A DNA stretch of 64,000 nt from Nonomuraea sp. NEAU-A123 (GTDB taxonomy: Bacteria; Actinomycetota; Actinomycetes; Streptosporangiales; Streptosporangiaceae). The stretch is from NCBI RefSeq assembly GCF_018603905.1, contig NZ_JAHFZZ010000003.1, forward strand, positions 372,001 through 436,000. The letters are read 5' to 3'. Position numbers and translations under genes: made by a program. Each line of letters opens with the position of its first letter. The stretch's first letter is position 1. Under the pieces are notes generated by a model. It made no database searches and was not told where the DNA came from. It saw only the letters and a list, made by a program, of their open reading frames with translations. Shown in pieces: positions 24,190 through 33,243 of this stretch.

Positions 24190-25599
24190 TCAAAGCAGGA
24201 AATAACCCTCGGCGATGAGCGGCCGGATGGCGTCGGGGTGCAGGATCTCGCCGTCGCCGACCAGCTCGGCGATGACGTTGAGCAGCGGGCCGAGCGCGAG
24301 GTCGCCGTCGCAGACGCCCGCCAGGGCCGCCTCGACGGTGCCGACCTCCCTGCTGCGGCGCAGGCCGTCCGTCTGGCGCAGCACGATGCGCATGGGGTCT
24401 TCCGCTCCGGGCAGGCCGATGCGCTCGTCCAGCAGGCCCGCCACGGTCCGCAGGTGCGCGGAGTCGAGGAAGCGCACCCGGTGGGCGGTCGCGATGGAGT
24501 CGAGCACATCGTCGACGTAGTCGCCGACGGGCAGCGTGACCTGGTGGGTGAGCTGCTCCACACGGACCACCGGGTCCAGGGTGCCCGCGTTGCGCATGGT
24601 GATCCAGCCGAAGCCGATGCCCCGCACCTTGTGCTCCTCGAACCAGCTCAGCCAGCGGTCGTAATGCGCGGTGTAGCCGGGGGTGCCCTGCACGGCGGCG
24701 TCCCTCAGCCACAGCTCGACGTATTCGGCCGGGTCCTGAACGTCCCGCTGGACCACCCAGGCGTCGCAGCCGGTCTCGCCGAGCCAGCCGCCCACGCGGT
24801 CGCGCCAGTCCTCGTCCTCGACGTGCAGCCAGTTGGCCAGGAAGTGGGCCTGGCCGCCCGGATTGAGGAAACGGGGGGTCTGTCGTACGAGGTCGCGGCA
24901 GAACGCGTCGCCGTCGGCGCCCGTCTCGCGATAGGTCAGCTCGCCGCCGGGCGAGACGACGAACGGCGGATTGGAGACGACGAGGTCGAACAGCTCCCCC
25001 TCGACCGGCTCGAACAGGGAGCCGGCGCGGGCGTCCACGCCCTCGATCCCGGACAGCCGCCAGCTCAGCCGGGCCAGCTCCAACGCGCGCGGGTTGAGGT
25101 CGGTGGCCACGATCTCATCGACGCGGTCCGCCAGGTGCAGCACCTGCACACCGCAGCCCGTACCGAGGTCGAGAGCCCGATGGGACGGGCGGCGGGAGAC
25201 GAGCTGGGCCAGGTTGGCCGAGGCGCCGCCCGCCCCCACCACGTGGTCGGGGCGCAGGGCCGGGTCTCCGGGCCGCACCTTGCGATCGGAGACGACGTAG
25301 CCGCCGGTCTCCCAGGGCTGGAGGTGCACGGTGGCCCGTACGTGGTCACCGTCGGCGGCGACCAGGCCCGATCCGCGGGCCTCTTCGATAACCGCGGCCG
25401 GGAACCGCGCGGCCGGTACGGCGACGCCGAGCCACCAGAGCCGGATCAGAGCGGCCAGCGGATCGTCACCGACCGTGGCCCGCAGAGCCGGGACCAGCTC
25501 CTCGCGGGACAGGGCCGAGGCGGCCATGGCGCCCAGCCGGTCGCGGACGCCGTCAATCGTGTAGCCGGTCTCGAGGAGGTGATCGCGCAGTCGTTCCAC
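24190..25599 (-). CDS. Class I SAM-dependent methyltransferase (HemK/RlmG-like NPPF type)
   Basis: The protein is 469 aa. An N-terminal helical region of about 150 residues precedes the Rossmann domain. Motif I is RALDLGTGCGVQVLHLADR, the adenosine-binding acidic strand is VATDLNPRALELA and motif IV is LVVSNPPFVVSPG, typical of N5-glutamine or base-amino methyltransferases. A C-terminal extension of about 170 residues follows. This layout matches a broadly conserved actinobacterial methyltransferase whose substrate (rRNA or release factor) is not established. The start is a GTG at 25599. The stop lies within the heptamer array. Confidence 0.85.
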   Translation of the reverse strand: MERLRDHLLETGYTIDGVRDRLGAMAASALSREELVPALRATVGDDPLAALIRLWWLGVAVPAARFPAAVIEEARGSGLVAADGDHVRATVHLQPWETGGYVVSDRKVRPGDPALRPDHVVGAGGASANLAQLVSRRPSHRALDLGTGCGVQVLHLADRVDEIVATDLNPRALELARLSWRLSGIEGVDARAGSLFEPVEGELFDLVVSNPPFVVSPGGELTYRETGADGDAFCRDLVRQTPRFLNPGGQAHFLANWLHVEDEDWRDRVGGWLGETGCDAWVVQRDVQDPAEYVELWLRDAAVQGTPGYTAHYDRWLSWFEEHKVRGIGFGWITMRNAGTLDPVVRVEQLTHQVTLPVGDYVDDVLDSIATAHRVRFLDSAHLRTVAGLLDERIGLPGAEDPMRIVLRQTDGLRRSREVGTVEAALAGVCDGDLALGPLLNVIAELVGDGEILHPDAIRPLIAEGYFLL

Positions 25600-25743
25600 G
25601 AGACCATCCTTTCACCGCAGAATCCCGCGCATGATCCGATACCTACAGTAATCATACTGTTACCGAAACGTCCAAGCCGTTTGCAAGCGGCGAACGATAT
25701 CTCTAAGAAGACCAAAGCTCGGCGTTCGAAGAGGAGCGGATCC

Positions 25744-26088
25744 ATGCAGATCCCTTGCCTGGCCTGCGAGTCCCGTTTCTGGCCCGACGACTACTTCCGC
25801 GCCTGCTCCGACTACAACCGCGGGCTCGACCTCGTCTCATGGACCTGCCCCAACTGCGGCAACCGCGACGACCTGCGCGTGCTGCCGGGAGAGCTGGGAT
25901 TCGGCTACCCCTGCCGGGGCCGGTTCGACGTGCACGCCCGGGTGCGCGTGCCGGGGCTGCGCAGGCAGCGTGGCGACCTGCGGCTGGACATCTCGCTCGA
26001 CACGGCCTGCTGGCGGGTGCTGTCCCGGATCAGGGCAGTATCTAGCGCTGGCGCAGGCTCTGCCAGGCGGCCTCACCGAGGCCTTTGA
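25744..26088 (+). CDS. Small zinc-ribbon hypothetical protein
   Basis: The protein is 114 aa. It starts MQIPCLACESRFWPDDYFRA and has two knuckles, CLAC near residue 5 and CPNC near residue 37, fitting a rubredoxin-like zinc ribbon. A basic segment (VRVPGLRRQRGDLRLDISLD) follows. Its last 47 bp overlap the convergent TetR gene; the true protein may be complete because the frame keeps coding character up to about CWRVLSRIR. Function unknown. Confidence 0.55.
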   Translation: MQIPCLACESRFWPDDYFRACSDYNRGLDLVSWTCPNCGNRDDLRVLPGELGFGYPCRGRFDVHARVRVPGLRRQRGDLRLDISLDTACWRVLSRIRAVSSAGAGSARRPHRGL

Positions 26089-26632
26089 TCTCCTCGTCCG
26101 TCGGCGTGTGGGCGCCGGCGAACCACAGGCGGCACATCTCCTGCGCCGGTCCGAGCCACAACACGTAGCACATGGTGGGGTGCACAGCCTGGAGCTGGCC
26201 GTTCTTCATGTGCGGCCGCCACCAGTCGGACACCTGGCGGAAGAAGGTCCGCCTGGCCTCCGCCACCTCGGCGCCGCCCGGCTCGGTCTTACGCGGCGGG
26301 CGCTCGCTGACCAGCAGCCTGGCCCGCTCCGGGTGCTCGCCGGCCCAGCGCATGTGGAGCGCGACGACGGCCTCGATGCCGTCGCGGGCCTCCTGGTGGT
26401 CGACCAGTTCGGCGAGGAAGGCCGCCTGGTAGACGGCCTGGATCTCGGCGTACAGGACGCCGAAGACGTGTTCCTTGCTGGCGAAGTGGTGGTAGAAGCT
26501 GCCGACGCTTACACCGCTCTCCTCGCGGAGGCTGGCCAGCGTGGTGGCCGACACCCCGTCCTGGCTGAATCGGCGCAGGGCACCTTCGATGATGCGGGTG
26601 CGCCCGTCGCGTCCGTTCTTGGCACTCTTCAC
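26042..26632 (-). CDS. TetR/AcrR family transcriptional regulator
   Basis: The protein is 196 aa. The N-terminal HTH is GALRRFSQDGVSATTLASLR, EESGVSVGSFYHHF, then ASKEHVF, followed by a helical ligand domain with W-rich segments (VSDWWRPHMKNGQ). The GTG at 26632 overlaps the stop of the acetyltransferase gene (GTGA), so both are co-transcribed. Its operator is probably in the 60-bp region before the acetyltransferase. Confidence 0.88.
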   Translation of the reverse strand: MKSAKNGRDGRTRIIEGALRRFSQDGVSATTLASLREESGVSVGSFYHHFASKEHVFGVLYAEIQAVYQAAFLAELVDHQEARDGIEAVVALHMRWAGEHPERARLLVSERPPRKTEPGGAEVAEARRTFFRQVSDWWRPHMKNGQLQAVHPTMCYVLWLGPAQEMCRLWFAGAHTPTDEEIKGLGEAAWQSLRQR

Positions 26633-27141
26633 ACTGTCAATGGTGTAGCACCAGAACGTTGTTCCGCAAATACCGCTGCCTGTTGGATCATAGCGGTCAC
26701 CGCGACCGACCCGGAAGTCACCTTCATCTGGGCGTCGGGCCAGAGCCTGCGGATCATCCGGAGCACCCGCCGGTTCTCGCCCAGCACGTCCATGCCGACC
26801 GTCTTCGCGCCCCGCACCGCTGCCCTGAACAGCAGCGTGTCGATCAGGTGCGGCCCGAGCCCCTTGCCCTGCCACTCGTCGGCGATCACGACGGCGATCT
26901 CGACGTCGGCTACACCGCCCCGGTAGCTCATGGCGTGGCCGATGATCTCGCCCTCCAGGGTCGCGACCAGGGCGTCCCTGCGCTCGTCCACGGCGATGAG
27001 CGCGCGCACCAGGCTGGTGGCCGGGGCGCCGAGCCCGGTGAAGAACCGCAGGCTCTGGGTGTGCAGCGACAAACGGGTGAGGAAGCACCGGATCCGCTCG
27101 TAGTCGTCGGGCCGGGCGGGTCGGATCTGAGTTCCGAGCAT
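26629..27141 (-). CDS. GNAT family N-acetyltransferase
   Basis: The protein is 170 aa. QIRPARPDDYERIRCFLTRL opens the fold. The acetyl-CoA loop is VIADEWQGKGLGPHLIDTLL (Q/RxxGxG/A), and GMDVLGENRRVLRMIRRLW completes the domain. The ATG at 27141 has an AGGAGAGGAAG ribosome binding site; an in-frame GTG-type start at 27177 lies in the promoter. It resembles the regulatory GNAT domain of protein acetyltransferases, but no cyclic-nucleotide domain is attached. Confidence 0.85.
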   Translation of the reverse strand: MLGTQIRPARPDDYERIRCFLTRLSLHTQSLRFFTGLGAPATSLVRALIAVDERRDALVATLEGEIIGHAMSYRGGVADVEIAVVIADEWQGKGLGPHLIDTLLFRAAVRGAKTVGMDVLGENRRVLRMIRRLWPDAQMKVTSGSVAVTAMIQQAAVFAEQRSGATPLTV

Positions 27142-27173
27142 GAACTCAGCTTCCTCTCCTTCCTCTGGGTCTG

Positions 27174-27194
27174 TCAATTGAACTCAGGTATGAT
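27174..27194 (+). promoter_or_regulatory. Divergent promoter with TCAATTGA palindrome; leaderless HxlR transcript likely
   Basis: TCAATTGA (27174-27181) is a perfect 8-bp palindrome and TATGAT (27189-27194) a good -10 element for the plus strand. Transcription would start within a base or two of the HxlR ATG at 27202, predicting a leaderless mRNA, which is common in actinomycetes. The palindrome overlaps the promoter and is a candidate site for the HxlR or TetR protein. No convincing -35 is visible. Confidence 0.45.
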
Positions 27195-27201
27195 GTGACG
27201 C

Positions 27202-27666
27202 ATGAAGTTGGCTTTCCAGGTGAACAACTGCTCCATCGAGCGCACCCTGGACATCGTTGGGGAGAAGTGGACCTTCCTCGTGCTGCGCGAGGCGTTCCGC
27301 GGGGTACGCAGGTTCGCCGACATGCAGGCGACCACCGGCGCGCCGCGGCAGGTGCTCAGCGCGCGGCTGACGCGACTGGTCGACGAGGGCCTGCTGCGCA
27401 AGGAGCCCTATCGCGAGCCCGGCCAGCGCCAGCGCGACGAATACCGGCTCACCGAGAAGGGGCTTGACCTCTATCCCCTGCTCGTGGCACTCATGCACTG
27501 GGGCGACAAATACCTCGCCGACGACGGCCCGCCCGTGGTGCTGACCCACCGCGACTGCGGGGGCCTCATCGAGCAGCACTTCCGCTGCGCCGAGGGGCAC
27601 GAGGTCCCGGGGCCCCGCGAGGTGACGGCCCTGCCCGGCGCAGGCGCCGAGCTGAAGACCGCTTAG
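27202..27666 (+). CDS. HxlR-type winged-helix transcriptional regulator
   Basis: The protein is 154 aa. NCSIERTLDIVGEKWTFLVL and FADMQATTGAPRQVLSARLT are diagnostic HxlR motifs, and Cys10 precedes the DNA-binding helices as in redox- or aldehyde-sensing members. The C-terminal part has THRDCGGLIEQHFRCAEGHE, a possible zinc knuckle, which is unusual for the short HxlR family. It is divergent from the GNAT-TetR operon. No promoter leader is seen. Confidence 0.88.
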   Translation: MKLAFQVNNCSIERTLDIVGEKWTFLVLREAFRGVRRFADMQATTGAPRQVLSARLTRLVDEGLLRKEPYREPGQRQRDEYRLTEKGLDLYPLLVALMHWGDKYLADDGPPVVLTHRDCGGLIEQHFRCAEGHEVPGPREVTALPGAGAELKTA

Positions 27667-27675
27667 GCCCCGGGC

Positions 27676-28323
27676 TCAGGCGTCGCGCTGGAGGGCGCGC
27701 AGGCAGCGGCGGAAGTCGATCAGCGTCAGGAGCGCCGCCCCCGACAACAGCACCGCGACGGCCGTGGTGCGCACGATCAGGTACGTCTGGATCGTCTGGC
27801 TGAGCAGCAGCCAGAGGCTGAGCGAGGCGTTGCCGAGCTGCGCGCATCCCCACACGAGCGACTGCCTGGCGAAGAAGCGCCGCATCACCGGCCGCTCGAT
27901 CACGTGCTCCGGCAGCGGCACCAGATCCTCCGCCACCCGTTGCGCCAGCGGCCTGCGTACCCGAGCCGTCGCCAGGAACCCGGCACTGGCGCAGAAGACG
28001 CCCAGGGTCGGCTGCAGGAAGAAGATCACCGCGCTCCCGGACAGCAGGGCCAGCACCGCCCTGACGGTGACCATGCCCGCGGCCAGCAGCACCGCCCCCG
28101 GCACGGCCCTGCGCCTGGCCAGCCGCCAGACCACCCCCGCGTACACCCAGGCCACGGCCACCACGATCCCGCCGGTGATCCCGGAAAGGATCATCCCGGC
28201 GTAGAAGACGGCGACGGGCAGGATCATGCCCTCGAGCACACGGGGCACGGCATGGCGCACCAGACGGCCGAACCGGGGCAGCTCGAACGCGGGCGCATCG
28301 GACGGCGCGGCAAGCACGGTCAT
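27676..28323 (-). CDS. VC0807-like multi-spanning membrane protein
   Basis: The 215-aa protein has about six hydrophobic helices (for example GMILPVAVFYAGMILSGITG, VLLAAGMVTVRAVLALLSG and LSLWLLLSQTIQTYLIVRTT). The pattern, with a conserved FFLQPTLGVF segment, resembles the VC0807 family of inner-membrane proteins, whose function is unknown. It ends ten bases from the HxlR stop (convergent). Confidence 0.65.
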   Translation of the reverse strand: MTVLAAPSDAPAFELPRFGRLVRHAVPRVLEGMILPVAVFYAGMILSGITGGIVVAVAWVYAGVVWRLARRRAVPGAVLLAAGMVTVRAVLALLSGSAVIFFLQPTLGVFCASAGFLATARVRRPLAQRVAEDLVPLPEHVIERPVMRRFFARQSLVWGCAQLGNASLSLWLLLSQTIQTYLIVRTTAVAVLLSGAALLTLIDFRRCLRALQRDA

Positions 28324-28488
28324 ATGGCTTTTGAGGCGCTCTCTGGAGGGGGGAGCTCAGGGGACGAATCCCGACCGTACGCGATGAAGTGGCTTTCGGT
28401 AAGAGTTTCGACCAGATTGCGATTAGGTCACTTTCCGGCAGACCGAGCCAGGTGAGGGAGCATCGGCCCGGGTGCCTAGGCTTGAGGG
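28324..28488. promoter_or_regulatory. Divergent intergenic region, VC0807-like / SURF1
   Basis: These 165 bp contain no gene. They must carry the two divergent promoters; AGAGTTTCGACCAGATTGCG and surrounding AT-richer bases at 28400-28435 are the likeliest region. No clear operator is seen. Confidence 0.35.
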
Positions 28489-29274
28489 GTGTACCGGTTC
28501 CTGCTCACGCCCCGCTGGGTCGCGCTCCACATCGTGGTGCTGCTGGTGATCCCGGCCTTCGTGTTCCTGGGCCGGTGGCAGTTCGGACGGTTCGAGGAGC
28601 GGTCGGCCAACAGCTCGCAGGTCACCGCGAACCTGGCGGCCGATCCCGTGCCCCTCGGGAGCCTGACGAGCCAGGGGGTGAAGGAGTCGGACCGGTTCAA
28701 GGCGGTCACGGCGTCGGGGAGCTACGACGCGGCTCACGCGCTGGTGGTGCGCAGGCGGCCCCAGGAGGGCCAGCTGGGCTTCTACGTGCTGACCCCGTTG
28801 ATCACCGGTCCGGGTAAGGCCGTGCTCGTCAATCGGGGATGGGTGAAGGCCGGCGCCACCGCCGACGCGCCCCCCGAGGTGCCTCCGCCGCCGACAGGTC
28901 AGGTAACTGTCACCGGAAGGCTACGTCTCGGCGAGACCGAGGAGACGGCCGGGATCAAGGACCGCGCCGGTCTGCCGGCCGGTCAGGTGCTGCTCATCGA
29001 CCCCGGAAAAATAGGCAAGGCGCTCCCGTACCAGCTCGTGGGCGGTTACGTGGACCTGACGAAGCAGCAGCCGGAGGCGGCGGCCGCGCCCGTGCCGGTG
29101 CCCGCGCCCGACGTGGGCGCCGGAGGCGGCCTCAACCTCGCGTACGGCGTGCAGTGGTGGCTGTTCATCGGCGTGGCCGTCGGCGGCTGGTTCCTGCTCA
29201 TCCGGCGCGAAGTGGCCGACAGGAAGGCCGAGGAGGACGCGCCGGTCCAGGAAGTCGGCGCGCCCAGCACTTAA
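28489..29274 (+). CDS. SURF1-family cytochrome oxidase assembly protein
   Basis: The protein is 261 aa with two transmembrane helices: WVALHIVVLLVIPAFVFLG near the N-terminus, followed by the hallmark GRWQFGRFEER, and WWLFIGVAVGGWFLLIRREV near the C-terminus. The exported loop includes VNRGWVKAG and LLIDPGKIG. SURF1 proteins assist haem a insertion and assembly of aa3-type cytochrome oxidase in the membrane. A Pro/Ala-rich insert ([18 protein letters not shown]) precedes the last helix. The start is GTG. It is 10 bp upstream of the tyrosine phosphatase gene. Confidence 0.9.
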   Translation: MYRFLLTPRWVALHIVVLLVIPAFVFLGRWQFGRFEERSANSSQVTANLAADPVPLGSLTSQGVKESDRFKAVTASGSYDAAHALVVRRRPQEGQLGFYVLTPLITGPGKAVLVNRGWVKAGATADAPPEVPPPPTGQVTVTGRLRLGETEETAGIKDRAGLPAGQVLLIDPGKIGKALPYQLVGGYVDLTKQQPEAAAAPVPVPAPDVGAGGGLNLAYGVQWWLFIGVAVGGWFLLIRREVADRKAEEDAPVQEVGAPST

Positions 29275-29284
29275 GGTAGATCGG

Positions 29285-30034
29285 GTGATCCGCCACATTG
29301 AGTTCGCCAATATCCACAATTTCCGCGACGTAGGTGGATATCCCGCGAGGGACGGGCGGACCGTCCAGTGGCAGCGGCTCTATCGGGCCGACTCCCTCGG
29401 CTGGCTGGCGGGAGACGATCTCGTCACGTTCCAGTCCCTCAACGTGCGGACCGTCATCGACCTGCGCCATCCCTTCGAGGTGGAGAAGAACGGCCGGGTG
29501 CCCGAGTCCGCCGGGCTCGACTACCGCAACCTGCCCATCGAGGGCCGCCGCTGGGACCTCGTCGCCTACGACGACCGGCTGAACGTCGCGAGATACCTCG
29601 CCGACCGCTACCTCGAAGTGACCGAGGACGGCGTGCTCAACCTCCGCACGGCCGTCGAGACGATCTCCCGGTCCGGCAGCGCGCCCGTCGTCGTGCACTG
29701 CGCGGCGGGCAAGGACCGCACCGGCCTGCTCACCGCGCTCATCCTGAGCCTCGTGGGCGTGGCCGACGAGGACATCATCAACGACTACGCGCTGACGGGC
29801 CTGGCCACCGAGCGCTTCATCACGAGCTGGCAGCGCCGGAATCCGAACGTCGCCCGGTGGCCCGGTTTCGGGGTGGCGCCGGCCGAGGCGATGCGGTTGT
29901 TCCTCGCCGATCTGACCGCCCGGCACGGCTCGGTCGGCAACTACTGCACCGACGTCCTGCAGGTCGAAGCGGGGACCATTGAAGAACTCCAGAACAGTCT
30001 GCTCTCCGAGACTGATCCGATCTCCGCAGGGTAG
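29285..30034 (+). CDS. Protein tyrosine/serine phosphatase (Y_phosphatase3, PtpB-like)
   Basis: The protein is 249 aa. NFRDVGGYPARDGR is the family signature near the N-terminus. The catalytic P-loop is HCAAGKDRTG with the nucleophile Cys139 and its arginine, and the general-acid region lies upstream. It belongs to the atypical dual-specificity/PtpB-like family found in actinobacteria. It is probably cytoplasmic here because there is no signal peptide. The GTG start lies 10 bp after SURF1, so the two may be co-transcribed without an obvious functional link. Confidence 0.9.
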   Translation: MIRHIEFANIHNFRDVGGYPARDGRTVQWQRLYRADSLGWLAGDDLVTFQSLNVRTVIDLRHPFEVEKNGRVPESAGLDYRNLPIEGRRWDLVAYDDRLNVARYLADRYLEVTEDGVLNLRTAVETISRSGSAPVVVHCAAGKDRTGLLTALILSLVGVADEDIINDYALTGLATERFITSWQRRNPNVARWPGFGVAPAEAMRLFLADLTARHGSVGNYCTDVLQVEAGTIEELQNSLLSETDPISAG

Positions 30035-30042
30035 ACGGCACC

Positions 30043-30067
30043 GGGGTTCGCGGGGCAGCAACCCCGC
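30043..30067 (+). terminator. Possible terminator after the phosphatase gene
   Basis: GCGGGG (30050-30055) pairs with CCCCGC (30062-30067) across CAGCAA. An overlapping pair GGGGTT/AACCCC offers an alternative fold. The stem is short. The rest of the 162-bp gap up to the amidohydrolase start shows no gene. Confidence 0.4.
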
Positions 30068-30196
30068 AAAGCGGACCTCACGGCCCGGGGTCGCCACATC
30101 CCCCTCCCGGCGATCCCGGGTCCTCGGGCCGAGTGGATACCCAACGGAGACGTCGCAGCTTGTTCGACGTTATGCGACCGTCGTACGGTTACCTGC

Positions 30197-31393
30197 GTGA
30201 CTACGCCGCTGCTTCCCGATCCGGATCCGAGGCGGCGCGACTATGTGATCATCTCCGCCGACGATCACCTGATCGAGCCGCCAAACCTCTTCGAGGGCCG
30301 GCTCGCGGAGAAATACGCCGAAGTCGCGCCCAAGGTCGTGGAGACGGAGGGCGGTCACCAAGTCTGGCGATACGGCGGCGCCACATATCCGTGTGCCGGG
30401 CTCGACGTGGGCGCCGGCCTGCCACGCGAGCAGTGGACGCTCGACCCGGTCAGGTTCGAGCACATGCGCCCCGGCTGCCACGACATCGAGGCCCGCATCG
30501 ACGACATGGACCTGGCCGGCATCTGGGCGGCGCTCTGCTTCCCGGGCATGCTGGCCGGCCAGGCGGGCATGCCGTTCGCCAGGACCCGCGACCAGGAGCT
30601 CGGCCTGGCCCTGGTCAAGGCGTGGAACGACTGGCACATCGATGTCTGGGCGGGCACCTACCCCGAGCGCATGATCGGCCTGCAACTGCCCTGGCTGCCC
30701 GATCCCGACCTCGCCGCCAAGGAGATCAGGGCCAACGCGGCCCGTGGCTTCAAGGCCGTGGTCTTCCCCGAGTTCCCGACGCGGCTGCGGCTGCCGTCGA
30801 TCCACGGCGGCCACTGGGACCCGTTCTTCGCGGCGTGCGAGGAGACCGGGACCGTCGTCTGCCTGCACACCGGGGGCTCCAGCTGGTCGCCGGTGCCCTC
30901 GCCCGACACGCCCATCGAGGCGATCACCACGCTGATGCCGACCAGCGCGATGTTCGCCTGCGCCGACTGGCTCTGGTCGGGACTCCCGCTGCGCTTCCCC
31001 AACCTGCGCATCCTCATCGTCGAGGGCGGCGTGGCCTGGCTGCCGATGCTGGCCGCGCGGGCCGACTACGCGCTCGACCACCCCGTGGCGGGCGAGGCGC
31101 AGTGGGACGGCGGCCTCAAGCCCAGCGAGGTCCTGCGCCGCAACTTCTTCTTCGGCACCCTCGACGACCAGGCCCTGTCGGGAGTACGCCTGGCGGTCGG
31201 CCTCGACCACGTGCTGCAGGAGAGCGGCTACCCGCACTCCGACTCGACCTGGCCCGACACCCAGCAGGCGGTGGCCCAGAACCTTGGCACGCTCCCGCCC
31301 GCCGACATCGCCAGGGTCGCCTACGGCAACGCGGCCCGGTTGTTCGGCCACCCGCTGCCGTCACGTGCCTGGCTCCGGATGGAGGAGATCTAG
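30197..31393 (+). CDS. Amidohydrolase-2 family metal-dependent hydrolase
   Basis: The 398-aa TIM-barrel protein starts at GTG. The metal motif is IISADDHLIEPPNLFEGRL (DxHxxE/D-like), VVCLHTGGSSW carries the next histidine, and LDHVLQESGYPHSDSTWPDT is the conserved C-terminal metal and substrate motif of Amidohydro_2 proteins (decarboxylases and hydrolases acting on aromatic or steroid-derived acids). FEHMRPGCHDIEARIDDMDL is another family hallmark. It faces a catabolic-looking group (amidase, F420 oxidoreductase, TetR). Its stop overlaps the YkvA stop by 4 bp. Confidence 0.88.
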   Translation: MTTPLLPDPDPRRRDYVIISADDHLIEPPNLFEGRLAEKYAEVAPKVVETEGGHQVWRYGGATYPCAGLDVGAGLPREQWTLDPVRFEHMRPGCHDIEARIDDMDLAGIWAALCFPGMLAGQAGMPFARTRDQELGLALVKAWNDWHIDVWAGTYPERMIGLQLPWLPDPDLAAKEIRANAARGFKAVVFPEFPTRLRLPSIHGGHWDPFFAACEETGTVVCLHTGGSSWSPVPSPDTPIEAITTLMPTSAMFACADWLWSGLPLRFPNLRILIVEGGVAWLPMLAARADYALDHPVAGEAQWDGGLKPSEVLRRNFFFGTLDDQALSGVRLAVGLDHVLQESGYPHSDSTWPDTQQAVAQNLGTLPPADIARVAYGNAARLFGHPLPSRAWLRMEEI

Positions 31394-31746
31394 CCGTCGA
31401 GCTTGCCCTGGACCCTTCCCTGGATGACCTCGCGCTCCCAGTCCACGTAGCGCCCGCTCTCGCCGAGCAGCGAGGAGAGCAGCCAGAGGAAGACCCCGAA
31501 GTCGTCCACGACTCCGATGAGCACGAGGAAGTCCGGCACCAGGTCGATCGGCGAGATCATGTAGACCACGCCGAAGCCCATCAGCGCCAGCTTGCTCTTG
31601 CCCATGCCCGCGTACTGGCCGCGCATCACGGCGCCGATCATCCGCGGGATCGCGCGTAATCTGGCCATCAAGCCCGGCGTGCCGGGCTTGCTCACTTCGC
31701 GATACGTACGCCAGGCCGCTGCAGCCCGTCCTGCCTTAGCCATCAT
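31390..31746 (-). CDS. YkvA-like DUF1232 membrane protein
   Basis: The protein is 118 aa with the DUF1232 core KLALMGFGVVYMISPIDLVP, DFLVLIGVVDDFGVFLWLL, which spans the membrane twice. Function unknown in the family. The ATG at 31746 follows GGAGAGCGAC; the next codon is also ATG. Confidence 0.85.
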   Translation of the reverse strand: MMAKAGRAAAAWRTYREVSKPGTPGLMARLRAIPRMIGAVMRGQYAGMGKSKLALMGFGVVYMISPIDLVPDFLVLIGVVDDFGVFLWLLSSLLGESGRYVDWEREVIQGRVQGKLDG

Positions 31747-31810
31747 GTCGCTCTCCTACCCTCGCCTCTCACGACATAACGCGTCATCGTCGGGGCCGAG
31801 TTCCCGGCGA

Positions 31811-33229
31811 TCAGCGTACGGCGGCGTGCTCGAACGGCCGGGCGGCCTCGATCTGCGCCGCGATCCTGACCAACAGGTCCTCCCGCCCGGCCGCGGCCAC
31901 CAGTTGGACGCCCACCGGCAGACCCGCCGCGGTCCTGTGCAGCGGCAGCGAGATCGAGGGCTGACCCGTCGCGTTGACCGGCGCGGTGTAGGCCACGGCG
32001 TGCGCGGTCCTGCCGAACGCGGTGCTCAGGTCGTCCGGCGGGATCCACCCGAGCGCGAACGGCTCGACGCCGAGCGACGGCATCAGCAGCAGGTCGTACC
32101 CCGACCGCCACCACGCGGCCATCCGCCTGCGGAAGCCGTCGATCCACTGGGTGGCCAGGATGTGGTCGGCGGCGCTGTGCCCGCGCCCGGCGCCGACCAT
32201 GGCGGCGTTGCGCGGCTCCAGCTCTTCCAGCTCGACCGGCTTGCCGCGCCAGACGCCGACGTTCTCGATCTCCGCGGCCAGGTTGTCCGACACGATCGCG
32301 CCGAAGCGGGCGGGGAAGCCGGGGTCGCCGAGCGCCTCGGGACAGCCGGGTGCCACGTCGTGGCCGAGCGCCTCCAGGAGGGCGGCGGCCACGTTGACCG
32401 CCTCGGTCAGCTCGGGCGGCGCCGGCACGTCGCCTCTGGGGTGCGTGGAGACGAAGCCGACGTGCAGCCGTCCCGGGTCCGCGCCGACCTCCTCGGCGAG
32501 CGGCCTCGGCAGGCGTGGGGCGTCGTAGGGGTCACCCTGCACATAGCCGGACACGAGGTCGAGCGCCGCCGCGGTGTCGCGCACGCTCCTGCTGACGAAT
32601 CCCTGGCACGAGAAGCCGCTCCACCCCTCTCCGGCCCCTGGTCCCACGCTGGAGCGCCCGCGCGTCGGTTTGAGCCCCACCAGCCCGCACAGGGACGCGG
32701 GGATGCGGATCGAGCCGCCGCCGTCACTGGCCGTGGCGAGCGCGACCATCCCGGCCGCGACCGCCGCCGCCGACCCGCCGCTCGACCCGCCCGCGGAGTA
32801 GCCCGGGTCGTAGGGGTTCCGCGTGGGGCCGAACGCGACGGGCTCGGTGGTGATCGTGCTGCCGAACTCGGGAGTGTTGGTACGCCCCAGCACCACGAAC
32901 CCCGCGGCCCGCAGCCTGGCCGTGCCGTACCCGTCCTCCTTGACCACGACGCCGTCGAGCGTCCGCGAACCCGCGCTGTACGGCTCGCCCGCCTGGGGCC
33001 AGCCCAGGTCCTTCAGCAGGATGGGCACGCCGCGGAAGGGCGCGTCGGCCGGGATGGCGTCGAGCTCGGCCAGCGCCCGCTCGAACCTCGGGCGGATCAC
33101 CGCGTTCAGCTCGCCGTCGTGCGCCTCCATCTTGGCGATCGCCGCCTCGACCAGCTCGCGCGGGGACACCTGCCCGTCGCGGACGGCCCTGGCCTGCTCG
33201 GTCGCGTCCCACCTGAGTGCGTCGTCCAC
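31811..33229 (-). CDS. Amidase (amidase-signature family)
   Basis: The 472-aa serine amidase has the complete Ser-cisSer-Lys triad: Lys73 in ILLKDLGW, Ser149 in the glycine-rich [14 protein letters not shown] and Ser173 in [11 protein letters not shown]. The 24-residue Ser-Ser spacing is as in the family. It hydrolyses a carboxamide to acid and ammonia; the substrate is unknown. The start is GTG at 33229, 14 bp after the F420-type oxidoreductase gene, so the two form an operon behind the palindromic operator at 34.25 kb. Confidence 0.92.
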   Translation of the reverse strand: MDDALRWDATEQARAVRDGQVSPRELVEAAIAKMEAHDGELNAVIRPRFERALAELDAIPADAPFRGVPILLKDLGWPQAGEPYSAGSRTLDGVVVKEDGYGTARLRAAGFVVLGRTNTPEFGSTITTEPVAFGPTRNPYDPGYSAGGSSGGSAAAVAAGMVALATASDGGGSIRIPASLCGLVGLKPTRGRSSVGPGAGEGWSGFSCQGFVSRSVRDTAAALDLVSGYVQGDPYDAPRLPRPLAEEVGADPGRLHVGFVSTHPRGDVPAPPELTEAVNVAAALLEALGHDVAPGCPEALGDPGFPARFGAIVSDNLAAEIENVGVWRGKPVELEELEPRNAAMVGAGRGHSAADHILATQWIDGFRRRMAAWWRSGYDLLLMPSLGVEPFALGWIPPDDLSTAFGRTAHAVAYTAPVNATGQPSISLPLHRTAAGLPVGVQLVAAAGREDLLVRIAAQIEAARPFEHAAVR

Positions 33230-33243
33230 CGCATCCTCCTGAG

